DNA of 40,840 nucleotides from Lachnospiraceae bacterium. GTDB lineage: Bacteria; Bacillota; Clostridia; Lachnospirales; Lachnospiraceae. The notes under the pieces are model-generated. The model ran no database searches. It was given only the letters and a program-made list of their open reading frames with translations, and had not been told where the DNA came from. The stretch is from contig JAFTVH010000127.1 in NCBI GenBank assembly GCA_017465845.1, positions 1 through 40,840 on the forward strand, written 5' to 3'. Position numbers and translations under genes: made by a program. This document shows positions 18,001 to 25,481 of the stretch, in pieces; the first letter of the stretch is position 1, and every line of letters begins with the position of its first letter.

Positions 18001-21000
18001 TTGATATCTTTTGTCAATTCATCCGCCACATACAATTGAACTGTTTGCGTACCATCCTGATTATCCGTTGCTGCCGCATCCGCTTCGAAAAGATACGTAT
18101 CTGTTCTGGCAAGTATCGCAAGTTCTCCATTTACCAAAAGATTACGGAACTGTGGATATTTGCCTTGCACCTTTGCACTTTCAGGCAGCTGGTAACTGTA
18201 ATATTCCTTACCATCAACCTTTTTTAAACCACCTTGTTCTATCTCAACAGCACCAGTAATCACAGGAGACTCATCATTATAATTTTTAAAAGTCACTCGA
18301 TCGTATGATGTCTCTGTTGTTCCCAACTCTAATGTTTCTGCCAAAACATACTTACCACCCATCAAATATACATTTATATTGATGTGAGGTGTCGCTGCCA
18401 CTAATTCAGCAATCTTTTCCTTAGCCTCTTCCAATGTTCGTAACGGCTTTTCAAGAGAACCATTTCCCTCCAGTTCAGCATTTGGATTTACGTATATATC
18501 TGCACTTGTCAGTTCTCCCGCATTAAAAGTAACCATTACAATAGTCGAGCCTGTAATAATAAATTCGTACAAATTATTATTCAATTCCTTTAATTCAATA
18601 TTTTCCTGGTTTTTCGTAATGCTCTCAACTGTACAGCTATTACCTGGAGTACATGTCAAACGAACCGATGTGCCAGAAGGCAATTCACCGGATGTATAGT
18701 CAACATATTCAGACTCATTTGGAAGTTTTACCATAGTGGAAACAGTACCCATAAGTGCAGAATTTGATGACACCTCTAAAGTGTATCCACCAAATACTAC
18801 CTCTATTTCTGTTGATTCTGTCAATGTAAAATCGTATATGCCATTTGCAAGATTGTTTAAATCTATGTTCTTACCATTTACGGTGATGCTTTCAATGAAG
18901 TAACCATTATTTGGAGTACATTCCAAACGGACAGATGTGCCGCCCGCCAATGCGGAAACAGTTGTATACTCACTATATTCTGAGGAATCAGGTGTCTTTA
19001 CTTGTGTTTTCACTGAACCCAAATCATTATATGTTACTTCCAACGCATATGCAATTCCTGCCGACTCATCAGTAGGGACAGGATACTCACCATCGCTTAA
19101 TGTTTGTAATGCCCAGGTATTTAGTATATCTGTATCAAGAGCGGCATTCATAGCAGACGCATTCTTATTCAATGTATTAACAAATTCTGCTGATTTTATC
19201 TCAGCAGCTGATTTTTCCGTGCCCAGTGTTGTTGTAGTCGCAGTTACTCCATCCGGTATATTAACAAAACCTGACATCCAATAACAGTTTTCCAAATCCT
19301 GTCCTTTGGCTCCGGCTATCAGACTTCCGACTTTTATGGTTCCGACGCTGCCTTCTTCAATGCAAACCATTCCCGAATTATAAAAATTCTTGACCGACGT
19401 AGTATAATCCCCACTGTTTGAAGCAGTAGCAACCAGACCACCTACCTGTAATGTCTTTCCGCTAATCTCATTTTTACCTGTTATATCTCCGGTATTAGCA
19501 CAGTTTAAAATTTCTACATTCGTATTTTGAAGGAAACCAGTAAAACCACCTACGCGGACTGTACCTCCCTTGTTCGTGGCAGTTACTGAGCTGTTATTTA
19601 GGCAGTTGATCATTCGCATAGTCTCATCTGCTCCTCGTATATAGCCAATAAGACCACCCACATAATTATACGGACCTGCTCCTACAACATTAACACTGCC
19701 AGAAACAACCTTACAGTTGTTAATTGTAGCAGCACTGGCTGCACCTGCGATGATTCCCACATATAAAGATTCTGTATAAGTAAGATCAATATTCGCATTT
19801 GCAAAATTGACATTTTGGACTACAGCCCCAGCTTGCAGCTCATCAAAAAATCCCACATATGATAAAGACACATTTTTAATGGTAAGTCCGCTGATAGTCG
19901 CACCATTACCATCAAAATTACCGGCAAATTTAGAAATCGGTATCCACTCCTGATCAGACAGATCAATTAAACTTACGCCCTCTTTTACCTTAAAGTATTT
20001 ATCATCAGTCAGTTCTACAGTATTATAAGCCACAGACATCAGGGCCAGATCTTCTGCATCAGAAATAATATATGGATCATCCATCTTTCCACTTCCGGAC
20101 AATGTTTTTGAATCACCATTTTCATCCTCATAGTCATCATATTGAATTTCCTTTAATACAGGCGCCCCACCCTCTGAAGGAATTTCCCACATTGCAAAAT
20201 CTAAATCAGAATATATTTCTTCTAATTTCAAATTGCTGACATTCGTATTTAACAGACCAGCAAAATCTTCAGACTGTACTTCTGTCTGTGGCTTTTCAGT
20301 CCCCAGTGTTGTTGTAGTCGCAGTTACTCCATCCGGTATATTAACAATACCTGACATCCAATAACAGTTTTCCAATGTATGACCCTTGGCTCCGGCTATC
20401 AGACTTCCTACCTTTATTGTTCCGATGCTGCCTTCTCCAACACTTATTATTCCAGAATTGTAAAAATTCTTGACTGATGTAGTGAACCCAGTGTTTGAAG
20501 CAGTAGCAACCAGACCACCTACCTGTAATGTCTTTCCGCTAATCTCATTTTTACCTGTTATATCTCCGGTATTAGCACAGTTTAAAATTTCTACATTCGT
20601 ATTTTGAAGGAAACCAATAAAACCACCTACGCGGACTGTACCTCCCTTGTTCGTGGCAGTTACTGAGCTGTTATTTAGGCAGTTGATCATTCGCATAGTC
20701 TCATCTGCTCCTCGTATATAGCCAATAAGACCACCCACGTAATTATACGGACCTGCTCCTACAACATTAATACTGCCAGAAACGACCTTGCAGTTGTTAA
20801 TTGTAGCAGCGCTGGCTGCACCTGCGATGATTCCCACATATAAAGATTCTGTATAAGTAAGATCAATATTTGCATTTGCAAAATTGACATTTTGGACTAC
20901 AGCCCCAGCTTGCAGTTCATCGAAAAAGCCCACATATGATAAAGACACATTTTTAATGGTAAGTCCGCTGATAGTCGTACCATTACCATCAAAATTACCG

Positions 21001-21434
21001 GAAAATTTAGTAATCGGTATCCATTCATGAGCAGACATATCAAGTAATGTGACACCATCTGCTACCATAAAATAATCACTTACATACTCTGAAGAAGTAT
21101 CCTCCGCTAACACTTTAGCCATATAAGCTAACTGAGCTTCTGTTTTGATAATATACGGATCGTTCTCCGTACCTATTCCGCCCTCAAAAGCAGTTGCTAC
21201 ATTACCATCATCAACCCAGTAACTAATCGCATTCGTAGTCATTACTCCATTTTCACTGACAGTCTGCATTTCTGCTGTAGAATTCACGGAATCATCATCT
21301 GTGTCCGCTGCATGAACTGTGATACCAGTGAGTGGTAAGGCTGAAAAGTAAACGAGAAATGCCATAAAAAGAGCTATAACACTTTTTACCGAATGAATTT
21401 CCAGCCACCCTTGTGATTTCATTTTCTTGTCCAT
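15087..21434 (-). CDS. Giant surface-anchored multidomain protein with right-handed beta-helix (GH141-like) core
   Basis: About 2115 residues. Start at 21434 is chosen for AAAGGAG 8 bp upstream (an earlier ATG at 21452 has no good site). A signal peptide ends near VHAAD. Then: two near-identical blocks of about 243 residues with GLUG-like repeats (for example VGGLIGYIRG) at about 137-379 and 496-739; two InlB-like beta repeats (about 790-968); a large right-handed beta-helix region (about 978-1600) opening DIYVNPN and containing DGGAIYT, resembling GH141-type enzymes; an Ig-like domain; a CBM9-like domain (VDGIIDDIYKD onward, about 1738-1958); a Glu/Pro-rich stalk of 8-residue repeats; and a C-terminal LTGDSRN motif, membrane helix and basic tail like a sortase signal. 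Likely the surface binding and cleaving component. The hydrolase family and catalytic residues are inferred. Confidence 0.8.
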   Translation of the reverse strand: MDKKMKSQGWLEIHSVKSVIALFMAFLVYFSALPLTGITVHAADTDDDSVNSTAEMQTVSENGVMTTNAISYWVDDGNVATAFEGGIGTENDPYIIKTEAQLAYMAKVLAEDTSSEYVSDYFMVADGVTLLDMSAHEWIPITKFSGNFDGNGTTISGLTIKNVSLSYVGFFDELQAGAVVQNVNFANANIDLTYTESLYVGIIAGAASAATINNCKVVSGSINVVGAGPYNYVGGLIGYIRGADETMRMINCLNNSSVTATNKGGTVRVGGFIGFLQNTNVEILNCANTGDITGKNEISGKTLQVGGLVATASNTGFTTSVKNFYNSGIISVGEGSIGTIKVGSLIAGAKGHTLENCYWMSGIVNIPDGVTATTTTLGTEKPQTEVQSEDFAGLLNTNVSNLKLEEIYSDLDFAMWEIPSEGGAPVLKEIQYDDYEDENGDSKTLSGSGKMDDPYIISDAEDLALMSVAYNTVELTDDKYFKVKEGVSLIDLSDQEWIPISKFAGNFDGNGATISGLTIKNVSLSYVGFFDELQAGAVVQNVNFANANIDLTYTESLYVGIIAGAASAATINNCKVVSGSVNVVGAGPYNYVGGLIGYIRGADETMRMINCLNNSSVTATNKGGTVRVGGFTGFLQNTNVEILNCANTGDITGKNEISGKTLQVGGLVATASNSGDYTTSVKNFYNSGMVCIEEGSVGTIKVGSLIAGAKGQDLENCYWMSGFVNIPDGVTATTTTLGTEKSAAEIKSAEFVNTLNKNASAMNAALDTDILNTWALQTLSDGEYPVPTDESAGIAYALEVTYNDLGSVKTQVKTPDSSEYSEYTTVSALAGGTSVRLECTPNNGYFIESITVNGKNIDLNNLANGIYDFTLTESTEIEVVFGGYTLEVSSNSALMGTVSTMVKLPNESEYVDYTSGELPSGTSVRLTCTPGNSCTVESITKNQENIELKELNNNLYEFIITGSTIVMVTFNAGELTSADIYVNPNAELEGNGSLEKPLRTLEEAKEKIAELVAATPHININVYLMGGKYVLAETLELGTTETSYDRVTFKNYNDESPVITGAVEIEQGGLKKVDGKEYYSYQLPESAKVQGKYPQFRNLLVNGELAILARTDTYLFEADAAATDNQDGTQTVQLYVADELTKDINNSNIGRLEIGYKYKWNSRVFHFTEIGTAEDGLTPLTVEYTSTVSSGISDAKEGNEYWLQNHISFLDEPGEFYYDEANGVIYYYPYTDQNIKTIVVEYPALETLIEIENAANITFDGIVFTGTTFNWLTNNGLASCQGCTYNSGLLNSRGQGDPGTNIPCAAILGNYADGVRIQNCTFTQLGGHAMLFNYGIDDLQIIGNSVTDIGLAGISIGVQQRRWCEDGLQGNSIDVTISNNYISNVGMAILNAPGIRVARSKNLEILHNTIIHAPYTAIAAGWGFVVRAEEDNDDDINKCLINAEIAYNHIEDYMYALNDGGAIYTNGANDFVSNSTEYFNSIHDNYIRPSAYNRTFTGIYHDGSASNWHTYHNLIDDLVSSKGPMFFQDDVVNQYTHNILVENNFTTASEITTSAAASRNIQLVNNVMVEDRSKLCEEALAIMANAGVESSYANVADPMNVALQIADSTVHYVVDRNTGETQVNVKLTNNSDGEKSYTLTMKDALPDGLQATYSNNGLTLAVGESGIVTITLTATDKDSLTTSLSSSVIGFEVEDNTGRTESYPRSITVETSAEGGSPVTPNQRPESEVPELVAGPTTIAYGTPVVDGIIDDIYKDSCKVDVGTIFYPSSGNPTSDLTGYCYLLWDQTYLYCYAVIDESTVMSLGSDILSQKNPNTLWKSDVLEFWLKTTIRDGRVLMTKFAVDAFGIQRYGDNGVSLEYHQSLPYATAFTYNGSIIENYTINNPGTGQLASTSQTQVNGYVIEMTLPLTEAVGVTNKSPWVGDEITIQIQNNDLQKMDGGTPYVVALHTEQTIYTLGGKAVNSVPDTEPEENPSQTPEEEPGQEPEEEPSQEPEEEPGQEPEGEPGQEPEEEPNQTPEEEPNQTPEEEPSQGLEGESSQTPEGDRSQESEEESSEDSRSDSEEATDDTNVPTEIEKVALTGDSRNLALWIMVLAAVGMMVCIWRLKRSKENEKL
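15264..15526 (-). repeat. 24-bp tandem repeat encoding a Glu/Pro-rich wall-spanning stalk
   Basis: About eleven imperfect copies of a 24-bp unit encoding EEEPGQEP-type octapeptides (variants EEEPSQEP, EEEPNQTP, EGEPGQEP, EEESSEDS). Located just before the sorting-like signal of the giant protein, it would form an extended acidic spacer. Copies become more divergent toward the C-terminal end. Confidence 0.9.
19216..19945 (-). repeat. Large internal duplication in the giant gene, copy 2 (C-terminal copy)
   Basis: About 730 bp nearly identical to 20296-21022, with an offset of 1080 bp that becomes 1077 bp because of a 3-bp length difference near 19409. It encodes the second GLUG-type block. Confidence 0.9.
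20296..21022 (-). repeat. Large internal duplication in the giant gene, copy 1 (N-terminal copy)
   Basis: Partner of 19216-19945. Only scattered substitutions separate them, many silent, suggesting a recent duplication or ongoing gene conversion. It encodes the first GLUG-type block. Confidence 0.9.
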
Positions 21435-21468
21435 CACCTGTTCTCCTTTCATAATCTCTTTATTTTTT

Positions 21469-21490
21469 AACGTAAAATTACCGTTACGTT
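21469..21490. promoter_or_regulatory. Inverted repeat between SGNH gene and giant gene
   Basis: Perfect 7-bp arms AACGTAA and TTACGTT separated by 8 bp, in the 61-bp gap before the giant gene start. No U-run follows in either direction, so a terminator is unlikely. It may be an operator or an mRNA hairpin; no function can be assigned. Confidence 0.4.
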
Positions 21491-21495
21491 CTCAA

Positions 21496-22119
21496 TTATT
21501 TTAATTCCTCAAACGCCTTCAACCATTCTCTTTTTATGATTTCATGCCCCATAGTTGTTGGATGTACACCATCTTTTAACCAGTATTCAGCCGAACATTT
21601 CCTTTCAGCCTCATCAAACTTATCCTGCAAAGGAATAAATTTCAGATGATACTTTTCTGCTATTTCTTTCGATTTTTTTGCTCTTGCTTCGACCTCTGAA
21701 TGGAACCGTTCCCACTCCGCTGCCGTTGCCGATCCCTTCAGCACAAAAGGTTCCAGTATCATAATCTTCACTTCCGGCAATGCACTTTGAATTTCCTCAA
21801 TCAGCATGGAATAGATCTTGAAGTACTTTTCTGTATCTACTCCATCTTCCCTGGTAATCTCGCTCCAAATATCATTTACTCCAATCAAAATACTTAAGAT
21901 ATCCGGTTTTAAATTAATGATATCAGCTTTGATTCGGGCATACACATCAACTACTCTGTTTCCACCGATCCCTCGGTTAAGAAATTCATATTTTCCGGGT
22001 TCGTCCGCACCGAGCACACCGGTTACAAGTAACGGATATCCTTTTCCCATATTTGCAGGATTCTCTCTTGCACGCCCTGCATCTGTTATGGAATCTCCCT
22101 GAAATAATATTCTTTTCAC
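21496..22119 (-). CDS. SGNH/GDSL-family hydrolase (esterase), second of three
   Basis: A 207-residue cytoplasmic esterase-like protein with a complete SGNH set: FQGDSITDAG (Ser10), GIGGNR, LIGVNDIW and the Asp-His pair in KDGVHPTTMGH. Similar in sequence and size to the protein at 12352-13041, suggesting paralogues acting on different acetylated positions. The start is GTG at 22119 with GAGGG about 9 bp upstream, only 2 bp after the preceding stop codon, so it is co-translated with the previous SGNH gene. Confidence 0.9.
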   Translation of the reverse strand: MKRILFQGDSITDAGRARENPANMGKGYPLLVTGVLGADEPGKYEFLNRGIGGNRVVDVYARIKADIINLKPDILSILIGVNDIWSEITREDGVDTEKYFKIYSMLIEEIQSALPEVKIMILEPFVLKGSATAAEWERFHSEVEARAKKSKEIAEKYHLKFIPLQDKFDEAERKCSAEYWLKDGVHPTTMGHEIIKREWLKAFEELK

Positions 22120-22121
22120 TC

Positions 22122-23222
22122 TTATTTGCCCTCACTCTCTTTTAAACAGTTTCTTAAAACAGGTATAAGAGCCTCCGCCCATATCCTGCATCCTGCTTCA
22201 TTCGGATGCCCGCCATATTTCGCTTTTCCTTGCTCTTGCGGATCATCTGTCAGAAGAGGCGCTATATCAAATACGGCGTCCACATAAGCGGATAATGTAT
22301 TTCTGATATAATGATTTATATTTATCCATTTTTTCAGATTTTCATCTTTCCAGCTAAAAGGAGGTAGCGTCTGAAGCAGCACTTTCGTTCCGGCTCCTTT
22401 TAGTTTTAAGACGATAGATAATAAATCTTTTTTGATTGCCTCTTCATCCCTTTGCTTTCCGATATCATTGGTACCATATCCTAATACGACCCAGTCCATA
22501 TGCTTGGCCTTGAACAGCCATGCGCCATCACTTGCTGCGTCTTGAGCCCGTCCGAATCCAAGTCCCAGATTCCAGTATGCATATTGATCTCCCATGCTTT
22601 CTGCAACTAATGCGCACCAATGAGAATATGCATTATTGGGCGTACCAATCCCCTGTGTTATCGAATCACCCATAAATCCGATTTTTCCATGCACACTTCT
22701 GTCACATCCTATCATTCCGGGAAACGGCAGATTACAGGATGGCTCCCAATGCTCTCCATCCCAGACAAAAGCCGGTAAAATACTCTGTTCATGTGATGGA
22801 ATCATTGTTCCTCGAAATGTTATCTCCACACATAAATATTCATTCTTTTCTGCCGAAATCTCAATGGAATCCGAAACAAAAAATTCACCCGGCATCACAT
22901 CTTTGTTTTCTTTCCCCTGAAATGTCAGCACTTGAATTTCTTCCGGGGTAGTGGCAGTATGTGCATCACATTCTTTACAAACTCCTACAGTAGCTTTTAT
23001 CAGCTGCCACTCATCACAGATCATGTTGCAGCAGCTTTTTTCACCATCTGCATAAGTACTGTCCAGAATATTGGAAAACAATAAGGAATATCGGTACCTG
23101 CCGCCTGCAAAAATCTTGTAATAAACACGTCCCTTATGTACCACATCATCTCCTGTTAAAAAACATGATTGATTGCCGCTTCCTGCTAACGTATTGGATG
23201 AATATGTATTAAACCAGTTCAT
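22122..23222 (-). CDS. Two-domain SGNH hydrolase, possibly CE2-like carbohydrate esterase
   Basis: A 366-residue protein without a signal peptide. The N-terminal 170 residues look like a beta-sandwich; the C-terminal part is an SGNH domain with GFMGDSITQG, NLGLGFGRA, LGYGTNDIG and GGHPNEAG. The position that normally carries the catalytic Asp before the His is Gly here (YGGHP instead of DxxHP), so the enzyme may rely on a Ser-His dyad. A beta-sandwich plus dyad SGNH domain recalls the CE2 acetyl-esterase family, but I cannot confirm that family. Start ATG preceded by GGGAG. Sits between the BNR protein and the second SGNH gene in a tightly packed operon. Confidence 0.82.
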   Translation of the reverse strand: MNWFNTYSSNTLAGSGNQSCFLTGDDVVHKGRVYYKIFAGGRYRYSLLFSNILDSTYADGEKSCCNMICDEWQLIKATVGVCKECDAHTATTPEEIQVLTFQGKENKDVMPGEFFVSDSIEISAEKNEYLCVEITFRGTMIPSHEQSILPAFVWDGEHWEPSCNLPFPGMIGCDRSVHGKIGFMGDSITQGIGTPNNAYSHWCALVAESMGDQYAYWNLGLGFGRAQDAASDGAWLFKAKHMDWVVLGYGTNDIGKQRDEEAIKKDLLSIVLKLKGAGTKVLLQTLPPFSWKDENLKKWININHYIRNTLSAYVDAVFDIAPLLTDDPQEQGKAKYGGHPNEAGCRIWAEALIPVLRNCLKESEGK

Positions 23223-23241
23223 GCCTCATTCTCCCAGCTAA

Positions 23242-24630
23242 TTACAATTTTCTGAAATCCTTGATTCTGTGGAAAGTAGAATAATTTGAATCATGATAGT
23301 TGTGTGCATGATTCATCGCTGTCCTGCAAAGGAAAATAATATCCTCTCCATCAAAAGAAAAATCCACATACTGAAATCCAATTCTTTTGGGATCCACATC
23401 TCTGTAATCCAGGATATCTGTTATAACTTCCCAGTTTTCCATATCATAAGAGCCCATTAATGATAACAAATTACGATTACCAATTCCTATATCAGATATG
23501 ATTCTGCTTGCAACGGAATAATAACGTTTGGACACTTCATCATACTTCCACATAAATTTAGAGCGATTCGCCGGGAATGCAGAAGTATGAGAATATTCTA
23601 ATGGAGCATCAGGATTCTCTGTATTCACGCGATACTGAATCACCAGACCATATGTCGGTTCCGAATCCGGTGTAGTCATATACCTCATCACATTCATCAG
23701 CTGTCCCGCGGGATTTACACAAAGCGTTCCCTCTAAATTACCCTGCACAGACCCACGGGCTGTGCCATTCCATTTAGAATCATAAAGCAATGGCGGTGTA
23801 AAATGCCAGTTTTCAGCCTTTAGCAAGTCATCATTTTCATCACATGACATGACCATTGCAGCATGCTTATGTGAAGTATTCCATGTCCCCCATTCCAGTG
23901 TTTCATAAAGTCTTCCACTGTGATAAACGATGTTCTGGGGATTTTTGTGAATTCCGGCAATTTTGTTGCTGCCGGAACCACGCAGCAGCACTGTCGGAGT
24001 CGTAAATGTGCGTCCTTTATCTGTGGACTTTCCAATCAGAAGATCCCCATATTCTGTTGAAACCGCGAGCATATAAAGCTCTCCTTTATGAAGAAACATC
24101 TTGCCCCAAAAGCACGGCATAAGTTCACTTACATAATGCCAGGTCTCTCCATTATCATCAGAACGATAAATCATTGTCAGATTCTGAGGCGCATTTCCTT
24201 CAAATATATCCATAGCAGCTAAAAGGCATCCATCCGGATATTTCACCAACGATGGTGAAGCTAAATAATTTCCCGAAAAACTATATGCCTTATCGTCCGG
24301 ATGTAAGTAATTCACAACAGTCCCAACTGCCTTTCCCGTTCTTGCCAAACGGATACGGCTCTTCTTGTTTCCCGATGTAACATAAAATTCGTAATCTCTT
24401 TTTTCTGCCAGATTCTCTATGGTGTACGCATTTTCTTTTGTTGTACCACAGCAAACAAACTCACTGCTTTCCTTTTCCCTCAAGAAAACTGCATATTCTG
24501 ATCCCGTCTCTCCCAACCATTCAAAATGAATGTTATCGACACCGGGTGCAATACGGCAGATATAGATATCCCCCGTTTCAAACAAAAATGGTTTATATGG
24601 TGCGTATGACCATCCGTTATATCCCTTCAT
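23242..24630 (-). CDS. BNR/sialidase-superfamily beta-propeller protein
   Basis: A 462-residue cytoplasmic protein with an N-terminal fibronectin type III-like region (about 1-95) and a six-bladed propeller. Asp-box-like motifs are visible at RSDDNGETW and KSTDKGRTF. The arginine triad and Asp/Tyr/Glu set of true sialidases are not evident to me, so it may be another glycosidase or lyase on the same fold. First gene of the unit transcribed from the putative YesN-controlled promoter at 24655-24683; ATG preceded by AAGGAGG. Absence of a signal peptide points to action on imported oligosaccharides. Confidence 0.7.
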   Translation of the reverse strand: MKGYNGWSYAPYKPFLFETGDIYICRIAPGVDNIHFEWLGETGSEYAVFLREKESSEFVCCGTTKENAYTIENLAEKRDYEFYVTSGNKKSRIRLARTGKAVGTVVNYLHPDDKAYSFSGNYLASPSLVKYPDGCLLAAMDIFEGNAPQNLTMIYRSDDNGETWHYVSELMPCFWGKMFLHKGELYMLAVSTEYGDLLIGKSTDKGRTFTTPTVLLRGSGSNKIAGIHKNPQNIVYHSGRLYETLEWGTWNTSHKHAAMVMSCDENDDLLKAENWHFTPPLLYDSKWNGTARGSVQGNLEGTLCVNPAGQLMNVMRYMTTPDSEPTYGLVIQYRVNTENPDAPLEYSHTSAFPANRSKFMWKYDEVSKRYYSVASRIISDIGIGNRNLLSLMGSYDMENWEVITDILDYRDVDPKRIGFQYVDFSFDGEDIIFLCRTAMNHAHNYHDSNYSTFHRIKDFRKL

Positions 24631-24654
24631 CTTCAGCCTCCTTATTTCTGTTTC

Positions 24655-24683
24655 ATTGTCGCAATAAATTACTTAAAAGTCAT
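24655..24683 (-). promoter_or_regulatory. Predicted activator-dependent promoter of the esterase/surface-protein operon
   Basis: Minus strand: -35 ATGACT (24683-24678), 17-bp spacer, poor -10 GACAAT (24660-24655). The geometry relative to the upstream direct repeats is the same as at 12283-12311. The weak -10 fits strong dependence on an activator, but its assignment relies on that comparison. Confidence 0.55.
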
Positions 24684-24690
24684 TCCATAA

Positions 24691-24719
24691 TTTTGTGTCT
24701 TTTGCATGGTTTTTGTGTT
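24691..24719 (-). promoter_or_regulatory. Direct-repeat operator, probable YesN/AraC-type binding site
   Basis: TTTTGTGTC at 24691-24699 and TTTTGTGTT at 24711-24719 on the + strand, exactly 20 bp apart, 7 bp upstream of the predicted -35. Same sequence, spacing and placement as 12319-12347. Confidence 0.75.
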
Positions 24720-24731
24720 CATTTTTACATC

Positions 24732-24773
24732 AAAAAAACAGCCTGTTTTCATCTCTGAGAACAGACTGTTTTT
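24732..24773 (-). terminator. Terminator after the lactonase-like gene
   Basis: Long hairpin with about 15-bp arms containing one mismatch (AAACAGCCTGTTTTC against GAGAACAGACTGTTT), followed on the minus strand by TTTTTTT. Just 10 bp past the stop codon of the metallo-hydrolase gene, it ends the metabolic operon and insulates the YesN-type promoter downstream. Confidence 0.88.
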
Positions 24774-24782
24774 ATCACTTTT

Positions 24783-25481
24783 CTATTTCATTACTACCAT
24801 TCCGCTATTACTGCTCACCTGATATTCCCGGTCAAACTCCATAATAAATCCATTGTTCATTCTACCGGTAAATTTCTCCGGGTCCTCGGTATTGGAAGCA
24901 AACATTCCATAATGGTTCGGCACGTTAATCTTCGCACCGATTTTTCCGGCGGTCTCCACCGCTTCGTCCACATTCATATTCCCCAACTTACCATTGATGC
25001 AGATAAAAGTCACATCCGGCTGAAATGCTGCTATGGAAAACAATTCCTCATCATACAGGGTATCTCCGCTGAAATATAAGGTTACGCCTTCCGCCTTGAG
25101 GATCACGCCGATTGCTTCCACTGTATGCTTCGCATGGACTGCCGTAATCTCCACATCACGTATCAACAGGGAATCTCCTTCCCTGCATGCCCGTATATTG
25201 GTGCAACCGAGAGATTTCAGTTTCTCCTCTCCATCATATGTAGTAATATAAAGAAGGGATTTATCCATCTCTGCAATGGCATCTATATCCAGATGATCCA
25301 AGTGATTATGGGTACAGATGACTGCATCCGCCTTGATCTCTTTCGGGTCAATCGGGGCTTCCACCAGTCGCTCGCGCCCGGCCACACGGTTCACTACATC
25401 AGAGAGATACGGGTCAATGATAATCTCCGTATGTGCTGTTTTTATGATATATCCACTTTGTCCGATCCACCTGATAATCAT
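24783..25481 (-). CDS. UlaG-like metallo-beta-lactamase-fold hydrolase, probable sugar lactonase
   Basis: About 232 residues with the MBL-fold metal ligands THNHLDHLD (HxHxDH), VHAKHT, SGDTLYD and NHYGMF. The short single-domain form with MIIRWIGQSGYII at the start is typical of UlaG/MBL-fold sugar-phosphate or sugar lactonases and related YtkL-type proteins. The start at 25481 overlaps the SDR stop by 4 bp (ATGA) and is translationally coupled. Its place after two dehydrogenases and two dehydratases suggests hydrolysis of an aldono- or aldarolactone produced by a dehydrogenase; this role is inferred. Confidence 0.8.
   Translation of the reverse strand: MIIRWIGQSGYIIKTAHTEIIIDPYLSDVVNRVAGRERLVEAPIDPKEIKADAVICTHNHLDHLDIDAIAEMDKSLLYITTYDGEEKLKSLGCTNIRACREGDSLLIRDVEITAVHAKHTVEAIGVILKAEGVTLYFSGDTLYDEELFSIAAFQPDVTFICINGKLGNMNVDEAVETAGKIGAKINVPNHYGMFASNTEDPEKFTGRMNNGFIMEFDREYQVSSNSGMVVMK

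Noticed and set aside
21469-21490. Inverted repeat AACGTAA/TTACGTT considered as a terminator
   Set aside because: No U-run follows in the transcribed direction; kept only as a possible regulatory site.
23242-24630. Naming the BNR-repeat protein a true exo-sialidase
   Set aside because: Asp-box-like motifs are present, but the arginine triad and other sialidase catalytic residues could not be located, and no sialic acid catabolic genes are nearby.
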